Source: Rhynochetos jubatus (taxonomy: Eukaryota; Chordata; Aves; Eurypygiformes; Rhynochetidae). Taken from it: 64,000 nt of DNA. The notes under the pieces were generated by a model. It was not told the origin of the DNA. It did not search any database and worked only from the letters and a program-made list of their open reading frames with translations. This document shows positions 26,227 through 39,285 of this stretch, one piece after another. A program made the position numbers and the translations under genes. Every line of letters starts with the position of its first letter. The stretch's first letter is position 1. Where the stretch lies: assembly GCA_027574665.1 (NCBI GenBank), contig CM050690.1:34380357-34444356 (forward strand), in the 5' to 3' direction.

Positions 26227-27305
26227 GTCTGCAGATGGCTCTGTGCTACGGCGGGTCACACCTCTTCCACTGGCAGCCGAGCAGCACCCACTGGTCTCCA
26301 CCAGACACCTTCGCCATGGGCCACGGCATCCCTTACCTGCCAGGCGCCGCCCGGACGGGACCCCAGGGCTGCAGGGTGCCCCTGGCCTGGGCAGACCCGT
26401 GGACCTCCCCGCACCAGCAGAAGCACCACCTGCAGTACAGCGCTCACGGGACATCAGTGGGCACAGCCACCCCAGGGCTGCCGTTGTCCCAGCCCTGTTA
26501 CCACCGCCTCGAGGGACCCAGCCAGGCCAGCGCAGCCCAACCCTCGGGGCCACCCGTGGGCAGTGGCAGCTGCCCAGTCAACGATGTGCCCATGGATGAG
26601 GGCACCACCCCGGGCAATGACATCTCCCTGGACACTGATGTGCCCATGGATGAGGGCACCACCCCGGGCAATGACATCTCCCTGGACACTGATGTGCCCA
26701 TGGATGAGGGCACCACCCTGGGCAATGACATCTCCCTGGACACTGATGTGCCCATGGATGAGGGCACACCGTCGGGCAATGACATCCCCGTGCACAGGGA
26801 CATCACCCCCTCCCGCTCTGCCGCCCTCTGTGCCCAAACCATCAGGGACCCTGGGGTGATTCCACCTGGCCACATCCTGCAGCCTGGGGAGATGCTGCTG
26901 CACAGGGCTAGGCCGCACTGGGATTGCGCTGTGGGGGCAGCGGGGATCAGCCGGGTCAATCCCAGCAGCGCCCCCGTGCCCAGGGACCCTGCGGGCACTA
27001 GTGCCACCACCCGCTGCCGCAACACCAGCTCACGCTGGCTGCCCAGGGCGACACCCTCCGCTGACAACGCTGTCCCCAGCACCTCCAAAGCCACCCCAGG
27101 CACCCGCTTCAACAACATCGGGATGAAGCCTGGGGATCCACGGCAGGGTGTGGGGACAGATGTGCCACCACCCCAGGGCAGCACGTGTCAGCGTGGCGTC
27201 AGGCTGGAAAACCATGGGAAGAAGCAGCAGTGTGGCTCGCTGCCAGACCATGACAGCAAGCGCAAGGCTTACGAGGCCGGCGCAGGGGCAGGGGGCTGGC
27301 ATTAG
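26227..27305 (+). CDS. Candidate second exon of unrecognised proline/glycine-rich gene
   Basis: I do not recognise this protein. The frame is open from 26052, but no ATG precedes 26235 in it, and that ATG has C at -3. A spliced start at 25774 (acceptor CTCTCACCCGTGCAG ending at 26226) is therefore more likely. The joined model gives 367 residues. The product is low-complexity and probably disordered, rich in Pro, Gly, Thr, Ser and His. A Trp/His-containing N-terminal part (about residues 10-85) comes first, then four 18-residue repeats starting DVPMDEG (about residues 128-199), then an acid-poor C-terminal part with a few Cys and a KKQQ/KRK basic end. There is no signal peptide, membrane segment or known domain. 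The stop at 27303 is followed 96 bases later by ATTAAA and a GT-rich stretch. The high GC content contrasts with the AT-rich desert around it. It could be a lineage-specific gene, a relocated microchromosomal gene, or a chance open frame in GC-rich DNA. Confidence 0.42.
26583..26798 (+). repeat. 54-bp coding minisatellite, 4 units
   Basis: There are four tandem 54-bp units (26583, 26637, 26691, 26745), each 18 codons starting GAT GTG CCC ATG. Units 1 and 2 appear identical. Unit 3 has a CCG to CTG change. Unit 4 is diverged (TCG GGC, CCC GTG CAC AGG). The unit length is a multiple of three, so copy-number change preserves frame. Confidence 0.95.
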
Positions 27306-27400
27306 GCCTCTTTCAGGGTTCAGATGGTTTGGGGTGGGGGGGGAGGGAGCGTGTTGATAATAGGAGTAGTGTTGAGGACTGTTTTGTTCCCAGTTTTTCC

Positions 27401-27406
27401 ATTAAA
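27401..27406 (+). terminator. Poly(A) signal ATTAAA of the candidate gene
   Basis: ATTAAA lies 96 bases after the stop at 27305. A GT-rich stretch (CTCTGTGTCTGC, about 27424-27435) follows at a spacing suited to cleavage and polyadenylation. This supports the gene model but does not prove it. Confidence 0.45.
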
Positions 27407-27604
27407 GCCATTTATCCAGAACCTCTCTGTGTCTGCATGGGATGGGGAGGAGTGCAGGGGCACCGGGAAATGGGACCAAAGAGCTTTGAGCAGGCACTGG
27501 CTGCCCAGCAGCTATTTGATGGGCTTCCCCCATCAGAGGGAGCTTCTTTGAGGAGGGCAGGTATCTAACATCTGCACTCGAATACACACCTACGTGAAAT
27601 ACTC

Positions 27605-27835
27605 ACACAATCATAGAATCTTTACTTGGAAAGGACCGTTAAGGTCCTCAAATCCACCCCAGCACTGCCAAGTCCACCCCTGAACCATGTCCCCAGGCAC
27701 CTCGTCCACACCTCTCTTAAACACCTCCGGGGTGGTGACTCAACCCCGCCCTGGGCAGCCCGTTCCAAGGCTTGATGATGCTTTTGGGGAAGAAATTTTT
27801 CCTAATACCTGGTATAAACCTCCCCGGCACAACTT
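27605..27835 (-). mobile_element. CR1 LINE 3' fragment
   Basis: The antisense CR1 3' end starts at ACAATCATAGAATCTTTACT, continues through TGGAAAGGACCGTTAAGG, and shares the block ACCATGTCCCCAGGCACCTCG with the copy at 24957-25440. The orientation is the same as that copy, so the GC-rich gene candidate lies between direct repeats. It ends at CCGGCACAACTTGAGTCCC. Confidence 0.88.
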
Positions 27836-27841
27836 GAGTCC

Positions 27842-27902
27842 CTGAATATACATAGACATACATGTACATGTTCACGTACACATATACATACACATACATG
27901 AG
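27842..27902. repeat. Imperfect (CATA)n/(TACA)n low-complexity stretch
   Basis: Interrupted ACATA/CATACA units form an alternating purine-pyrimidine tract directly after the CR1 tail. Confidence 0.75.
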
Positions 27903-30900
27903 TCTGTGAGAAGTGAAAACTAGTAACAGTTCCATTTAGCTTCCTGCACTACTCCTGTGCCATTTTTATGTTTGCTAGGACACATTCTCCTTTCATAACA
28001 CTTTCAGCAGAAGTTTGAGGAGGACTTGTTTCTTTTCCCATCACAGGCAAAATACATGATTTCATGTATCCTTTACCCCAGCTCTCAGAGCAATGGAATA
28101 CTCTGGGTCAAGTGAGCTACTTGATCTTCCCATCCTCTGTAGTTTGGTTTCATCTCTGGAGCAGCACGGGTCAGCTAACTGAAGCACCTTGATATAAACA
28201 CAGCATGGGTTTTTAGATGGATGTGAATACCATGTCCAGCCTTAACAAGGGAAACACGAAAGGCAGTCATATGGACCTCAGACTCAGAGAAGTTACAGTT
28301 GCTCACTGTTATACAGTAATATTTGTATTTACAGAGTGATCACAGGATCTGAGTATCTGTGTGTGATTTACTGATTACCGACCTGTTAAATAGCTGTTTG
28401 CTAGGGTGTGTAGCCACTGAGATCTTCACAAAGTAGAAGTGCCCTGGTCCTAAAAGCTGAAAAATAATTACCTTTATATGATTTATAGTGCAAGGAATGC
28501 CGTAGTTTCTAAATCCACTTAACCAAGTAACATCCTTTAACTTGAGAATCTAATTCATTTTCCACTTTAATAGGTACATGCAGTGAAAATCTGAGACATA
28601 GCAGCAGGCATTGCATTTGTAGCTAATTAAGGAAAGCTGGATTGAGCCCAGATGTGGATTATGCAAACTGATTACTGGTGTTCTTTAGAAGCTGATAATT
28701 TTGAAAGCATTTCCTTGTGTTTGTTCACTTTTTCCAGTAAACCAAGATAAAAAAGTTTCTGAAGGGAGGAAAACAGGTTTCTACAAAGTAAAACTGTCAA
28801 TGGCAATTATTTCCATCATTTCAAATTGACATTTATGGTAGTTAACGATTGGGTCACAGCCATTCTTTCAATCAAAACTTGCTGTTTAGTTGCAATCCAA
28901 AGTAAGCGCTGCAAATACTTTTCAAGCAGGGAGTGACATTAGATGTGGAACTCCACACAATAATTTCGACTGGAAAAATCTGTGAAATAGCGACATTTCA
29001 CTTCTGCTGGAGAAAATCAGGCAAGATAATAAGCACTAATTGTTAAAGGTAAGGCTCCTATGCTTAATTCCACCGAGCTGCTGAAGTGAATGAAGCTGTT
29101 TGTTGAGTAAGAAGCCAGTCAACCTGAGGAAAGGAGACAGAATCAGGCTTCCTAGAAGCAAGAATTATGCCAGGACCTTTGATACTGCACCAAAAAATAC
29201 AGAAGATATGTTGCACAAACAAGCAACAAAATACTTTTAAATCTCCATTTGAAAGAAAATTTATTTTAAGATTTTTTGATAGGTTATCAGATTGCCATCA
29301 GAATACTGGGTGGAAACTGCCAAAAAAAAAAAAAAAAATTAAGCGATTTGGAAAGGTATTTATGCTGATTTTGTGGTGGGAAACTTGCCTGTGTACTTGA
29401 TTTTAAAAAGCTGAGAAGTAGCTTGACAGTATCCATAGCAGCTTCTGCTTTCTCTCTTTTTCTCTCTCTCTTTTTTTAAGGTCTATTGATCTTAGTGTTG
29501 AATACTAGCAATTCAGCATAACCAAGCCTTAGAATTGCATAAGAAACTTTCGAAACAGAAATATTGCCATTCTACCATGCAATCACTGCAAATTATTATG
29601 ATTTTTAATATGCCCCTCCTGGTTTTTTTGTAATCACTTGTTGAATTACTCTTCCCTATTTGTTATAATTATGTGGACAAATATTGAAGCATAAATACAA
29701 AATAAACGGTTGTGGTGAAAAGGAACAGATAGAATTTTCTGTTTATGCTCTGCCATGGTGAACTAAGTTGGACTCTCTTTCATACTCTGTTTCTGTTCCT
29801 AAAGACATTTAAGGTGATTACTGTCCTATGACCAAAAGAAAGTTTTCACACTCTGCGACTTTTTCAGGTAGCAAAGCCCAGATGGGCATTTCCAGTTCTC
29901 ATTCCCCCCAGCTACCTCCATCCCATGAAAGCCCAGGACACCCCAGCAGCACCGGTGCCCACGTTTTGTCTGTGATCACCTGCTAAGGGATGTGCAGTTG
30001 GTGGGTGCCTAGCACAGAACCAGCCCCATGCTCCAGGGCGGAGTGAAGATGAGCGAGGTGTTGGGGTGGACCCCCATGAGGCAGTAGATGCAGTGGGGAC
30101 ACCATGGTCCAAACCACCTCTGCCTCATAGAGTTGGCAACCAAGGAAAGAGGTTAGAAACCATGAGTACAGGGCAGCAAAAACTTGCTAGCACTTGCAAC
30201 ATCCCCAGAGCTCAACTGCTGTCTGCTTCTTGGAGGCACCAGGGAAAAGGATGGTGTTAAAGGAAAACAAGGCTGGTTTGGGGGTGTTTCCCACAAGTAC
30301 TTTTTGAACAAGAGAACAGCATCATGACAGAAACCACAAAAGCATTTTTTTTGTCACTTGGGGAAGTGATGAAACCCCTGTCAGCTGGGAGATGTTCAGC
30401 TGGTTCTGGACAAGTTTCATGTGTGCTGGGACTCGACCTTGGGGAAGCAGGTTGATAGGGGACGGTACCTGCTTCCTTCAGTACTTTTATTAAGAGGAAC
30501 AACCGCAGGCATGAATAATGAAATTGCACACTGTGGACATTTATTTTCAGAGCAGAATTATGCTGCATTAGAAGATTTGTTAGGAAAAGGGACTTTATCA
30601 TGCATTCTAAAGCCAGAACACAGGCATCTGGAAAAAAAATAGTGGTGACAGGGTAAATAATCATTACGACGCCAAGTACTGACCTATGCTTAATCAAACT
30701 GAGTGTGGATGGTAGAACTGGAGCTGTAATGAACCGTATTTCGTTTGTGAGCATGACTGTTGTCCTCACTGTGCTGAGCTGTCAGAAGTGCACATACAAA
30801 ATTAGAGAAAACAATGCACATACAATATTAGAGAAAACAGGGAAACTATACTCAGTATTCAGTAGTGTGATGTGGAGTTTATAACTTATACACAGACATA

Positions 30901-33900
30901 TTCTGTTTTTCCATGTACTCAGAACCCATCTGCTCTGTTCTTTGCTTAAATGTTGGCCTTAGAGAAAGACAGCTTTTATTTTCTCAGTTAAATATTCCCA
31001 AACTTAGCAATATATGTGGGAGAATGTATTGGTATCTATGTGCATGAGATCAAGAAATAAACCTGCCTATACAGTTAATATTCCATTCTAGTCATATTAT
31101 TAAAATCTGGATCATAAGTTTTTTGGCCTATTTTGATTCCTTGCAGTAACAGAAATTTTAAAAGCAATTAGCAACAGAGAAAGTTAAAGGTAAGGTTGAT
31201 TTAAAAGCCTTTCTGTTTCAATAATTTACAGTAGTATCGATTAATTAGTACCAGCTATAGATGTTTCTAGGAATGCGCAAGAAGAAATTCTGCTCTGATA
31301 TCCATCCTTGCTGTACCAGAGTTTATCTCATAATTTTTACTTTGATATCATCTCTAGAGACTGAGGTTGCAGCATTGGTGAGCGACTCCTTCCTACATAC
31401 AGCTCTTAAAAAAAGTGTGTACTTCTTGATGCTAATTGACAGCATGTTATTGCAGGACAGTGAAGCAGATATTCTTGACTGAAATTAGATTTTTCTAACA
31501 TCTTTGCATGCATGGCTTCATCACAGGTGCTAAGTATTTCTTCACAGTCTTCCATTTCCTTAGCTGGAGAGATTTCTCTAAGTAAAATAAAGCTGTGTTT
31601 TCCCTGTGGCTGCAATGATATCTACATAAATCCTGCAAAATGCAGTTTAGCGGTGGATACAGTCCTGAAGTATTTGGGGTATCCTAACCTTTATTCTGAG
31701 GCTGGTGCTGGCAGTACAGGAAAAGATGTAGCAAGGTGCCCTTTGAGGGGTGTGCTGGAGCTCTCTGGTATCCCCCTGGCCATGGGCCATGTGGCTTTCA
31801 CAAAATCGGTCTTGACTGCAGTCCACTACATCAGGAGACCCCCACCAACGCTGTGCCTGTTTTCACAGCCCCAAAGCCCCAGCCGATGCCCTTGTGCCCC
31901 CCCCCCACCAGCTGGGTGTCACAGCCCTGCCGTCCCCTCCACCCAGCACGCGTCCGCAGCAAGGCCCCTTCGAAACGTCAGAGGGATCGGGCCCCAAGGC
32001 TTCTTCTCAGACCTTGCCAAACTGCAAATTTTGAATGGTTTCAACTCTAAACCAGGAATCTGACCAGATTTGCTTGAAAACGGGCCCAGTTTCATTCAAA
32101 CCGTGTTACAAACTTCAACAAACAGAGTCTGGGTTTTGACTTTCTTGTGAAACTTGAAACCACATGTGTTCCACATGGTTTAGGTTTTTGTTGTGAGTAT
32201 CTTACACAGCTCTATGGGAATAGCCTTTTCTTGTGGGCTTTTAGCATTTCCTATCCCGGCCAGAATCATAAAAAGCAAAGGCTGGAAAATATGAAAACTA
32301 CAATTATGTGGAAAAAAGGGGGACTTAACATTTTAAACCTCAGACAACGTTCATTTAGAGCGTGGAGTGAAGTTTTGAATTAATTCATGTTTTATTTTAA
32401 CTGTTAGCCTTAATTAGGTGCACTCAGAAGAAATCACTTCCCCTCTAATATAAAATCATGGAGCTCGCAACACATGGAAATTATAAACACTTTGGAGTGA
32501 CTTGAGAGATGGGTGTTGGCTTTGCAGCAGCAGAAGAGCAAATATTTAGAGTACGTTAGGCTTCGCTTCATTTCTAAATTATTATCTTCCCCTTTGGAAT
32601 AATCTGTTTTCCAAAGACAGATTGCTACTAATGCTAGCGCCCTCTTTATCCATTTCGTTGCAGGCAATTATTTTTCCTTTACTCTATACTGAAATTTCTT
32701 GCTCTAGCTCTCCGAAGAGTCCAATGGAAATGGAGGAAATCCTTAATTTGATGTCTCTTTTTTCCTGAATCCCGCTATGTCCTCTGGCAAATCACTACAC
32801 TTCTCTAAGCTTTAGTCTTCTTTTTTTCCAAATAAAAATACCAAGACTTCCCAACAGAGGTGTTAATTAATTCATATCCATAAGAGGACTTTAAAATGGA
32901 ATGTGATATATAATGGTAATTAGTGGTATTGTAATTGGTTATTCCAAAAGCCCAAAGAAACTGTTACTTTACAGATTACATAAATTAGTGCTAAAATATT
33001 CCCATCTTTGGTCTCACGGGGCTCAGTTATGGGAAGTTAAATACAATGAAAGCAACACTGTGACATAAAGGGGAAGAAATAATTACGTATGCCGTTTTTA
33101 TTCCCCTGATATAACTTCTGCAGTGCATGATGTGCTATTAGGTTTTGCAGTAAAAGTACAGCAACCTGGCTTTGCGCTTACAATAGCTAAAACCATCTGC
33201 GCACGTGTAAAACCTTTGCTGGCAGGTTTCCATGTGCGGTTCATGCCTGCCTTCGCCTGTGCAATTTGAAGCTGTCAAAAACTAATTAAATAATTATGTG
33301 GTTGTTACTGCAGCTGTGTGTATTCTTCATTACGTTATAAGGCTGCGGTTTGAGGCACTCTCCTGCTCTAGGTTTCAAAATATTAGTAATGGAAGGTGTG
33401 TTGTCATTGCATGTTCAAGCTGCTGCCAGGAAAAGCAGAGAGGGAAGGGAACCGTCTTTAACGTCAGCCTATCCTGACGTTAAAATTGCACTTTATACTG
33501 TATATTCCCTGTATACAGCACAGAGGTGAGAATACGAGGTCGCATCTCACAGCCTGCTCATGCTGGGCAGAATTCGACATGGCCTGAGCACAGGACCTAG
33601 GAAGGTCCCTGCAGTACCTCCACGGTGGATGCCTGTCTGAAGCACGACTGTGGCTTTGTAGCACCCCTCAGCCTGTGGAGGGAACTTGGAGGGTGGCAGC
33701 ATAAGGAGAAGAGTGAGGCTGTGGAGAAGATCACCTCTCTCTCTCCCAGGCCAGGAAGGGGATTGCTCTCGACGCTTGAACTCCCTGACCCCAAGGAAAT
33801 CACTCCCTTGAGCCCACCTGTCCTATCAGTAAATCACAGATGACACTGTGTTATCTTCTCCAAGAATGTATCAGGTGGGTTCGCTAATGACAGTAACTCA

Positions 33901-36900
33901 ACTTGATCTCAGACTGAGGGTGCTACTCAGACGCAGCACGGTATTACAGTTTTCCCTCATTGGCCATGTTGCCGCATTACCACATCAACACTCACTAGCA
34001 TTAGAAGAACAGGGAGCTGTCACTGCAGTAAAATAATCCCTAGTCACCCCTCAAACCCCTCCCTCCTGGTGGAAATTACACTTGTAAACAGAAGAAGAAA
34101 GCTTTTATTTACCCTGACTAAAACAGGATATATGGGCACCAGGAGTCAGCCCTATGGACTTAACCCTGTCTCCTGTCTCCTGACCACAGTGTCAGATAGA
34201 GAGAAGGGTAGCAGCCCCTCAAAAGGCATCTGAGATCTCTTCGCTGAGGAAGACACTCAGAACTATTTAATTATGCCACTGAGGCAGCCTAAATCCAGGT
34301 AGTGCTGCTCTTTCCAGACCAAACCAGCCCACATGGAAGGTGTTTTTCACTGCCTCAGAGGAGATGCCCTGGTTGCACACGCAGTGTACGATCTGGAGGA
34401 ATGGCGAGTTACTGCCCCAGCACAGCTTCGTAATACAGAGGAGTGTCTCCAATTTATTATATCTATGGGACAACTTTACTTTTAGTACAGTTTTCCTTTA
34501 ATTTATGGAACAGTCTCCTCACATCTGCTGTTGTCTTCTTGGCTAAATGTTCAAAAATACTAGTAAAGGGAAAATTCCAGATGCTGATTTTCTTTAATAT
34601 TTTTCTTGTATGCACCCACAGTATAAGACACCAGTGCAGATGCCTTCCTCCTAATGTCTTCATATGGTTTATGACTATCAGTCTAGATGTCACACAGCCT
34701 TTTGCAGTGCACCAGTCATCCACAAAAAGTTGTTTAAAATTCTCTGTTATCTAAAGCAACCTTTTTTTGTAACAGCCTATCTCAGACTTTCTCTCTGAAA
34801 GCTTGTAAGTGAGTTCTAGTAAAATTCCTGAAAACTAAAACTAAAGGAACATAAGCTGCATTCTTAAAAGCAAGGTTGGAAGCCAACAATCCTTGGAGTT
34901 CACAGGCGCTACTAGAAAGCAATACGTGTCTTTGGGTCCCTCCTGTGGTCTGGCAGCAACAAGCTGCCATCATCAACACACCCTTGTGTGATTCCCCAAC
35001 ACACCAACACATAGGGAGACACGCATGTTTCCACACACACAGCCAGATCCGGCAGAGACAAAGGAAGGAAAAAGATGCTGGTAATCTGCATAAAAGCTGG
35101 TCTAAGTGCATTTCACATAACTACTACAGCTATTGCAATTTCAGGGAAATACTGTGTAGGGCCAAACAGCACTACTCCACTTTCGTGTTGAAACCTACTT
35201 CATTCCACAGTACCACATAAACACAGTGAAACTGCTGCAGATTACAATCCAGCATGCATAAAGGGTATTGGGACATGATTGTTTCACCAAACTTCCAGAT
35301 TTATACCCAAGATTGTATATTCAAGATTTTGAATAGATGCGTACTCAAGATTTCGTATACTCAAAATTTGTATGATGTCGTGTATTTGTATATTTGAGGT
35401 TTTGAAGGCACTCTTCTTCCTAAGCATACCCTTTGGGATTACTACAAAGCAAAGTTTGTTTGGGCCAACATGAATTTGGCTTTGGGGAATTCTTGCTAAT
35501 GATGGGAATATGATAACCTTATTCACTCTTTCTGAGCTCCAGCTCGTTTACAAGCTAACAACCTCAGGAGCAACTTCAGACAAGCAGTTTGACATTGCAA
35601 ATTTGGGGAAAATAAGAGGCAGGTGGAGTGAGAAAACATCCTTAAAAATCTGTGGCCCTCCCTGGCCAAAGCAACAAGTTCCTTGTGGTACCTGTCTCCA
35701 TCCAAGCACCAAGGCACGACATAAGAAAGGCTTGTACCGTCAGGTCCTGTGGGCAAGGTGTTTCAGAGGAGCCCAAGCAGTGGTTTTGCCTCCCCCAACC
35801 TGCTTCCTTTATTACTGCAGATCCTCAGGGGGCATGAAAGGGTCAAAGAGATATGTGCAAACAGCTGGGCAAAGAGACCAGCGCAGTATCTGAAGCCATA
35901 AAGAGCAGCAACATGTGGGTTTGGAGGAGTGTGTGCTAGTGAGGGAGGCTCACGAAAAGGCTGCTCCTTGCAGCCCTGCTTTCACCATCACCCACATGCC
36001 GTCAGTGGCTGCTTCGCTAAGGAGGAGTGTGACAACTTCACATCCTTCCTCCTCCCTGAGTGCCTGTCGTTGCAGGATCTCAGAGATCTCTTACCTCTTC
36101 CAGACATAACTCTGTGCAGCTTTGGCCATGTTCCTCAAAAAATTGTATTGAAATGTCACTTGTGCCTCCTTCACCCTCCAACAGTTCCCTGAAACTGTCA
36201 GGCGCTCCCCTGAGTCTCTTTCTCCTACCTCCAACTAAGCCCTCCCAAATTCCTTCCCCTACCTGCATCTTCCTCCTCAGCATCAGCTCTGCCATGACCA
36301 CAAAACCACACTTCTCTGCCCCCAAAGAGCTATCTCACTCTCACCCATAGGGAAGAAAAATTCAATTCCGTCTATGCTACAGAGAAGCCTCAAACCAGTC
36401 TGAGTTTATTTATAATGTTGGTTCACTGTTACTTGTCACAAAGGAACTGTTAAAGGCAGAACTGATTTGATCCGGACTAAGGGCAAATGTACTAGTACAT
36501 GTATCAAACAAACTGGCAGTGTTGTGTGTAACAACTTGCATCTCTGATTTTGGCAAACAAACTGCCTACAGTCTTTCTTGGAAACCATAAATAACAATAT
36601 ATATCAATATGCCCCAGCAAAACCTCATTGTTTCTTTCCAGATAATCCTCTAATCCACATATCTAATGACCCAGCACCAGAAAGGCAATCTTAAAGCTCT
36701 TGTCTTAAGACTGTCCACTTTCCTGTTTCCCCATTTCAGAAATATTTATGTCTTCTACATTCCTTATATACACAAGGGGCTTTTTAAACTTGCCTAAATA
36801 CAAATAAATTGACGCATATGAAAAAGTAATACAACACATCTCTAACACTGGATGTTCTGTGAGGTATATTTTGATAGGAATACAAAAAAAAAAAAAGAAA

Positions 36901-38887
36901 AAACCCACAGTAGAATCCCCTTTTATGCATAATTGTGTCCTGCATCCTCTAGGAGAAAGGCAGACCTTTTCCACACAGAGATAATGTGTCTCCGCTGCTT
37001 GGAAAACCACCCCATAATGATGCTAACAATCCCCTAAATGCCAGCACTCTGTAGGTAGAGCTGCCTGGAGCTAAACCTACGTTTCCTCACGTCAGCTGCC
37101 CTTGTAAGAATACACAGACTTGAAAGAGCAAACTAGTCCAAAAAAGTTACCTTCTTCAGTAGTTTCCTTTAATCCTTTTCGTTATCTCCAAACAGAGCTG
37201 TTCTTTTGTTTTTCTCAGCTATGTCCTCTTTTCCAGCCTGAAATCCTTTCTGGGGTCATTTTTAGGGACTTGGGAGATTTACATTAGGTTTTCAGGCATC
37301 CGACAGCCTCGGCAGAGAGGTAACGCTTGTTCCCAATGGACACCTGAAAACCCTCCACGCGCCTCTCAAGCGCAAACAGGGCATCCAGCATCCTGCCTCC
37401 AACACTTGCAGCAGAAAGCCTGTTCCTCTCCGTTTATCCAGGGCAGCCAGCAACAGGAGCTGCAGGGGCATGGAGGACCTGCTGTCCTGCCACAAGGATT
37501 GGTGCCACAGGATGAAGCGTGGGACTAAGCACAGGTCCTCGCCTGAGCCCATGGGGCCCCCTTCCAGCACAGCTCTGTTCACCTACACCTGCGCTGCGCT
37601 GCTACATGGCACACAACATACTGCTCAGAGCCGAAGAGTTTTCTGGGTCGTGTACTGCTGCGTAACTGCAGATTGTTAGCGCTCCAAAAGTGGGTTTTGG
37701 AGGAAAAACATGGGAAAATTCCCCAAAAATGAACAATATTACAAAGCCTTATTCATCTGGCTGTAGCTTCTCACGAATAACAACCCACAGTGCAAAAGCA
37801 CAGCCATAAAAAGAGATTACTTTAAAATGTAAGTAAACAATTTCAATTTAAATACCTAAAGATAACACGTGAGTCTTACAGAGCCGGCCTGACTTTTAGA
37901 TACTAAGCACCGTCATGCAGGAGGAACTGAATCAGACGAAGATCAGTACTTCTGACTACACGCTGCGCACAACTTTGAACTTTACAGTCCAGTTGTTACA
38001 GGCAATCATCTTGAGAAAATCTTGGCATAAGAGGATCTTCAGTCCATACTGTTTCCTGAATTGTGGTTATTTTATATTTTTGAAGTCAATACAAATGCAT
38101 CAATTAAAATGAACTATCTGATCCCTCATATTTACGTAATCACATATGCACATGTATGTCTACCTGCGTGTACATAGGCTGTATTTAATGAAAGTATTAA
38201 ATTTAATTCTTTTTACAAAGTAATGTTTCTTATAAATAATAAATTAGGGAAGTCAATACTGTCTATATACAACAAGACATTCTCACAATGAGCAACTTGT
38301 CATGTTCTGTACCTCTAATTTATTATAATGTTCAAAAAATCAGTTAACTTGGGAACTAAAAGACACACGGGGGTTGTAAAACTATCCACTATAATAAAAG
38401 ACTTACAACATTTTTAGCTAGCTGAGGAACTGGGAATTAGGTTGATGGAAGGGATTATTGCTTAATATTTTCCGTAACATCAGCAGTCTTGTCAAAATCC
38501 CCTGGTTGCTCTGAGAGTAGGAGACATCTGTTTTATGGGGTGAGCACATATCCTGGAATGTCTGCCATGAGACACGGCGTTACAACCAGGCTTCATTACT
38601 CCTTCACACATTAAGCTTGGTTTACACTGCACAGTGCCATGGAAAAATCACACCTTCTGCTTATGCCAGAAAAAGCCTTATTGTAGACACAGTCCTACAG
38701 ACTAGAAAGTCCCCTTGCCAGTATCACTTAGTCCATGTGGGGAGCAACTGCAGGCTGTACCAGCGCATGAACCATTTTGCCGTTTACATTGTACCACAGC
38801 TTTGCCATGTAAGCTTCTGCTAGGAGGGTTTGCCTGCATGTCTGTCCCACCTTCCAGCTTTTGGGTTGTGATCCGTGGCACACAGTC
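27903..38887. other. Long AT-rich non-coding stretch; possible conserved non-coding elements
   Basis: No gene is supportable. The 183-codon frame at 31512-32063 shows no domain, and part of it runs through a C homopolymer. Two stretches look unlike neutral AT-rich DNA because they have dense homeodomain-type TAATTA/ATTAAT cores and no repeat signature: about 28440-28980 and about 32640-33440. A short duplicated unit, ACATACAA(A/T)ATTAGAGAAAAC, occurs at about 30791 and 30818. A-rich runs lie at 29320-29338 and 36885-36900. The enhancer idea is inference only. Confidence 0.45.
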
Positions 38888-39285
38888 CAGCTAGAGGCCA
38901 GTTCCTAGTGGTGTGCAGCAAGGGTTGTCACTGGGGCCAGTTCTGTTCAACACTGACATGCATGACCTGGAGGCTGGTACAGAGGGCACCCTCACAAAGT
39001 CTGCAGACAGTACAAAACCCGTAGGAAAGGCTGATACGCCAGAGGGTCTGGGACAGGATGGAGAAATCAGCCCAGAGGAGCATCATGAAGTTCAACAAAC
39101 GGAAGTGCAAAGCCACACCCCTGGGGAGGAACAACTACACACACGAGTACATGCCTTTGCGCCCTTTGAGATACTCAAAATCCATGTGGACATGGTTCTA
39201 GGTAGCTTGCTTTAGAGAGCTGGGTAGACTAGATGATCTCAAGAGGTTCCTTCTAATCTCAGCCATTCTGTGGTTCTGTGACAAT
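38888..39285 (+). mobile_element. CR1 LINE fragment with internal deletion
   Basis: The left part matches the CR1 reverse-transcriptase region ([19 protein letters not shown], then FADD-type context degraded to SADST around 39000). It then jumps to the 3' UTR, with CTAGATGATCTCAAGAGGTTC and the end CCATTCTGTGGTTCTGTGACA. The (GTGATTCT)-type tail marks a different subfamily from the ATTCTATG-tailed copies. Frameshifts and a large internal deletion show it is old. Confidence 0.75.

Noticed and set aside
31512..32063. 183-codon frame on +
   Set aside because: It passes through a C homopolymer, shows no domain and has no splice or poly(A) support.
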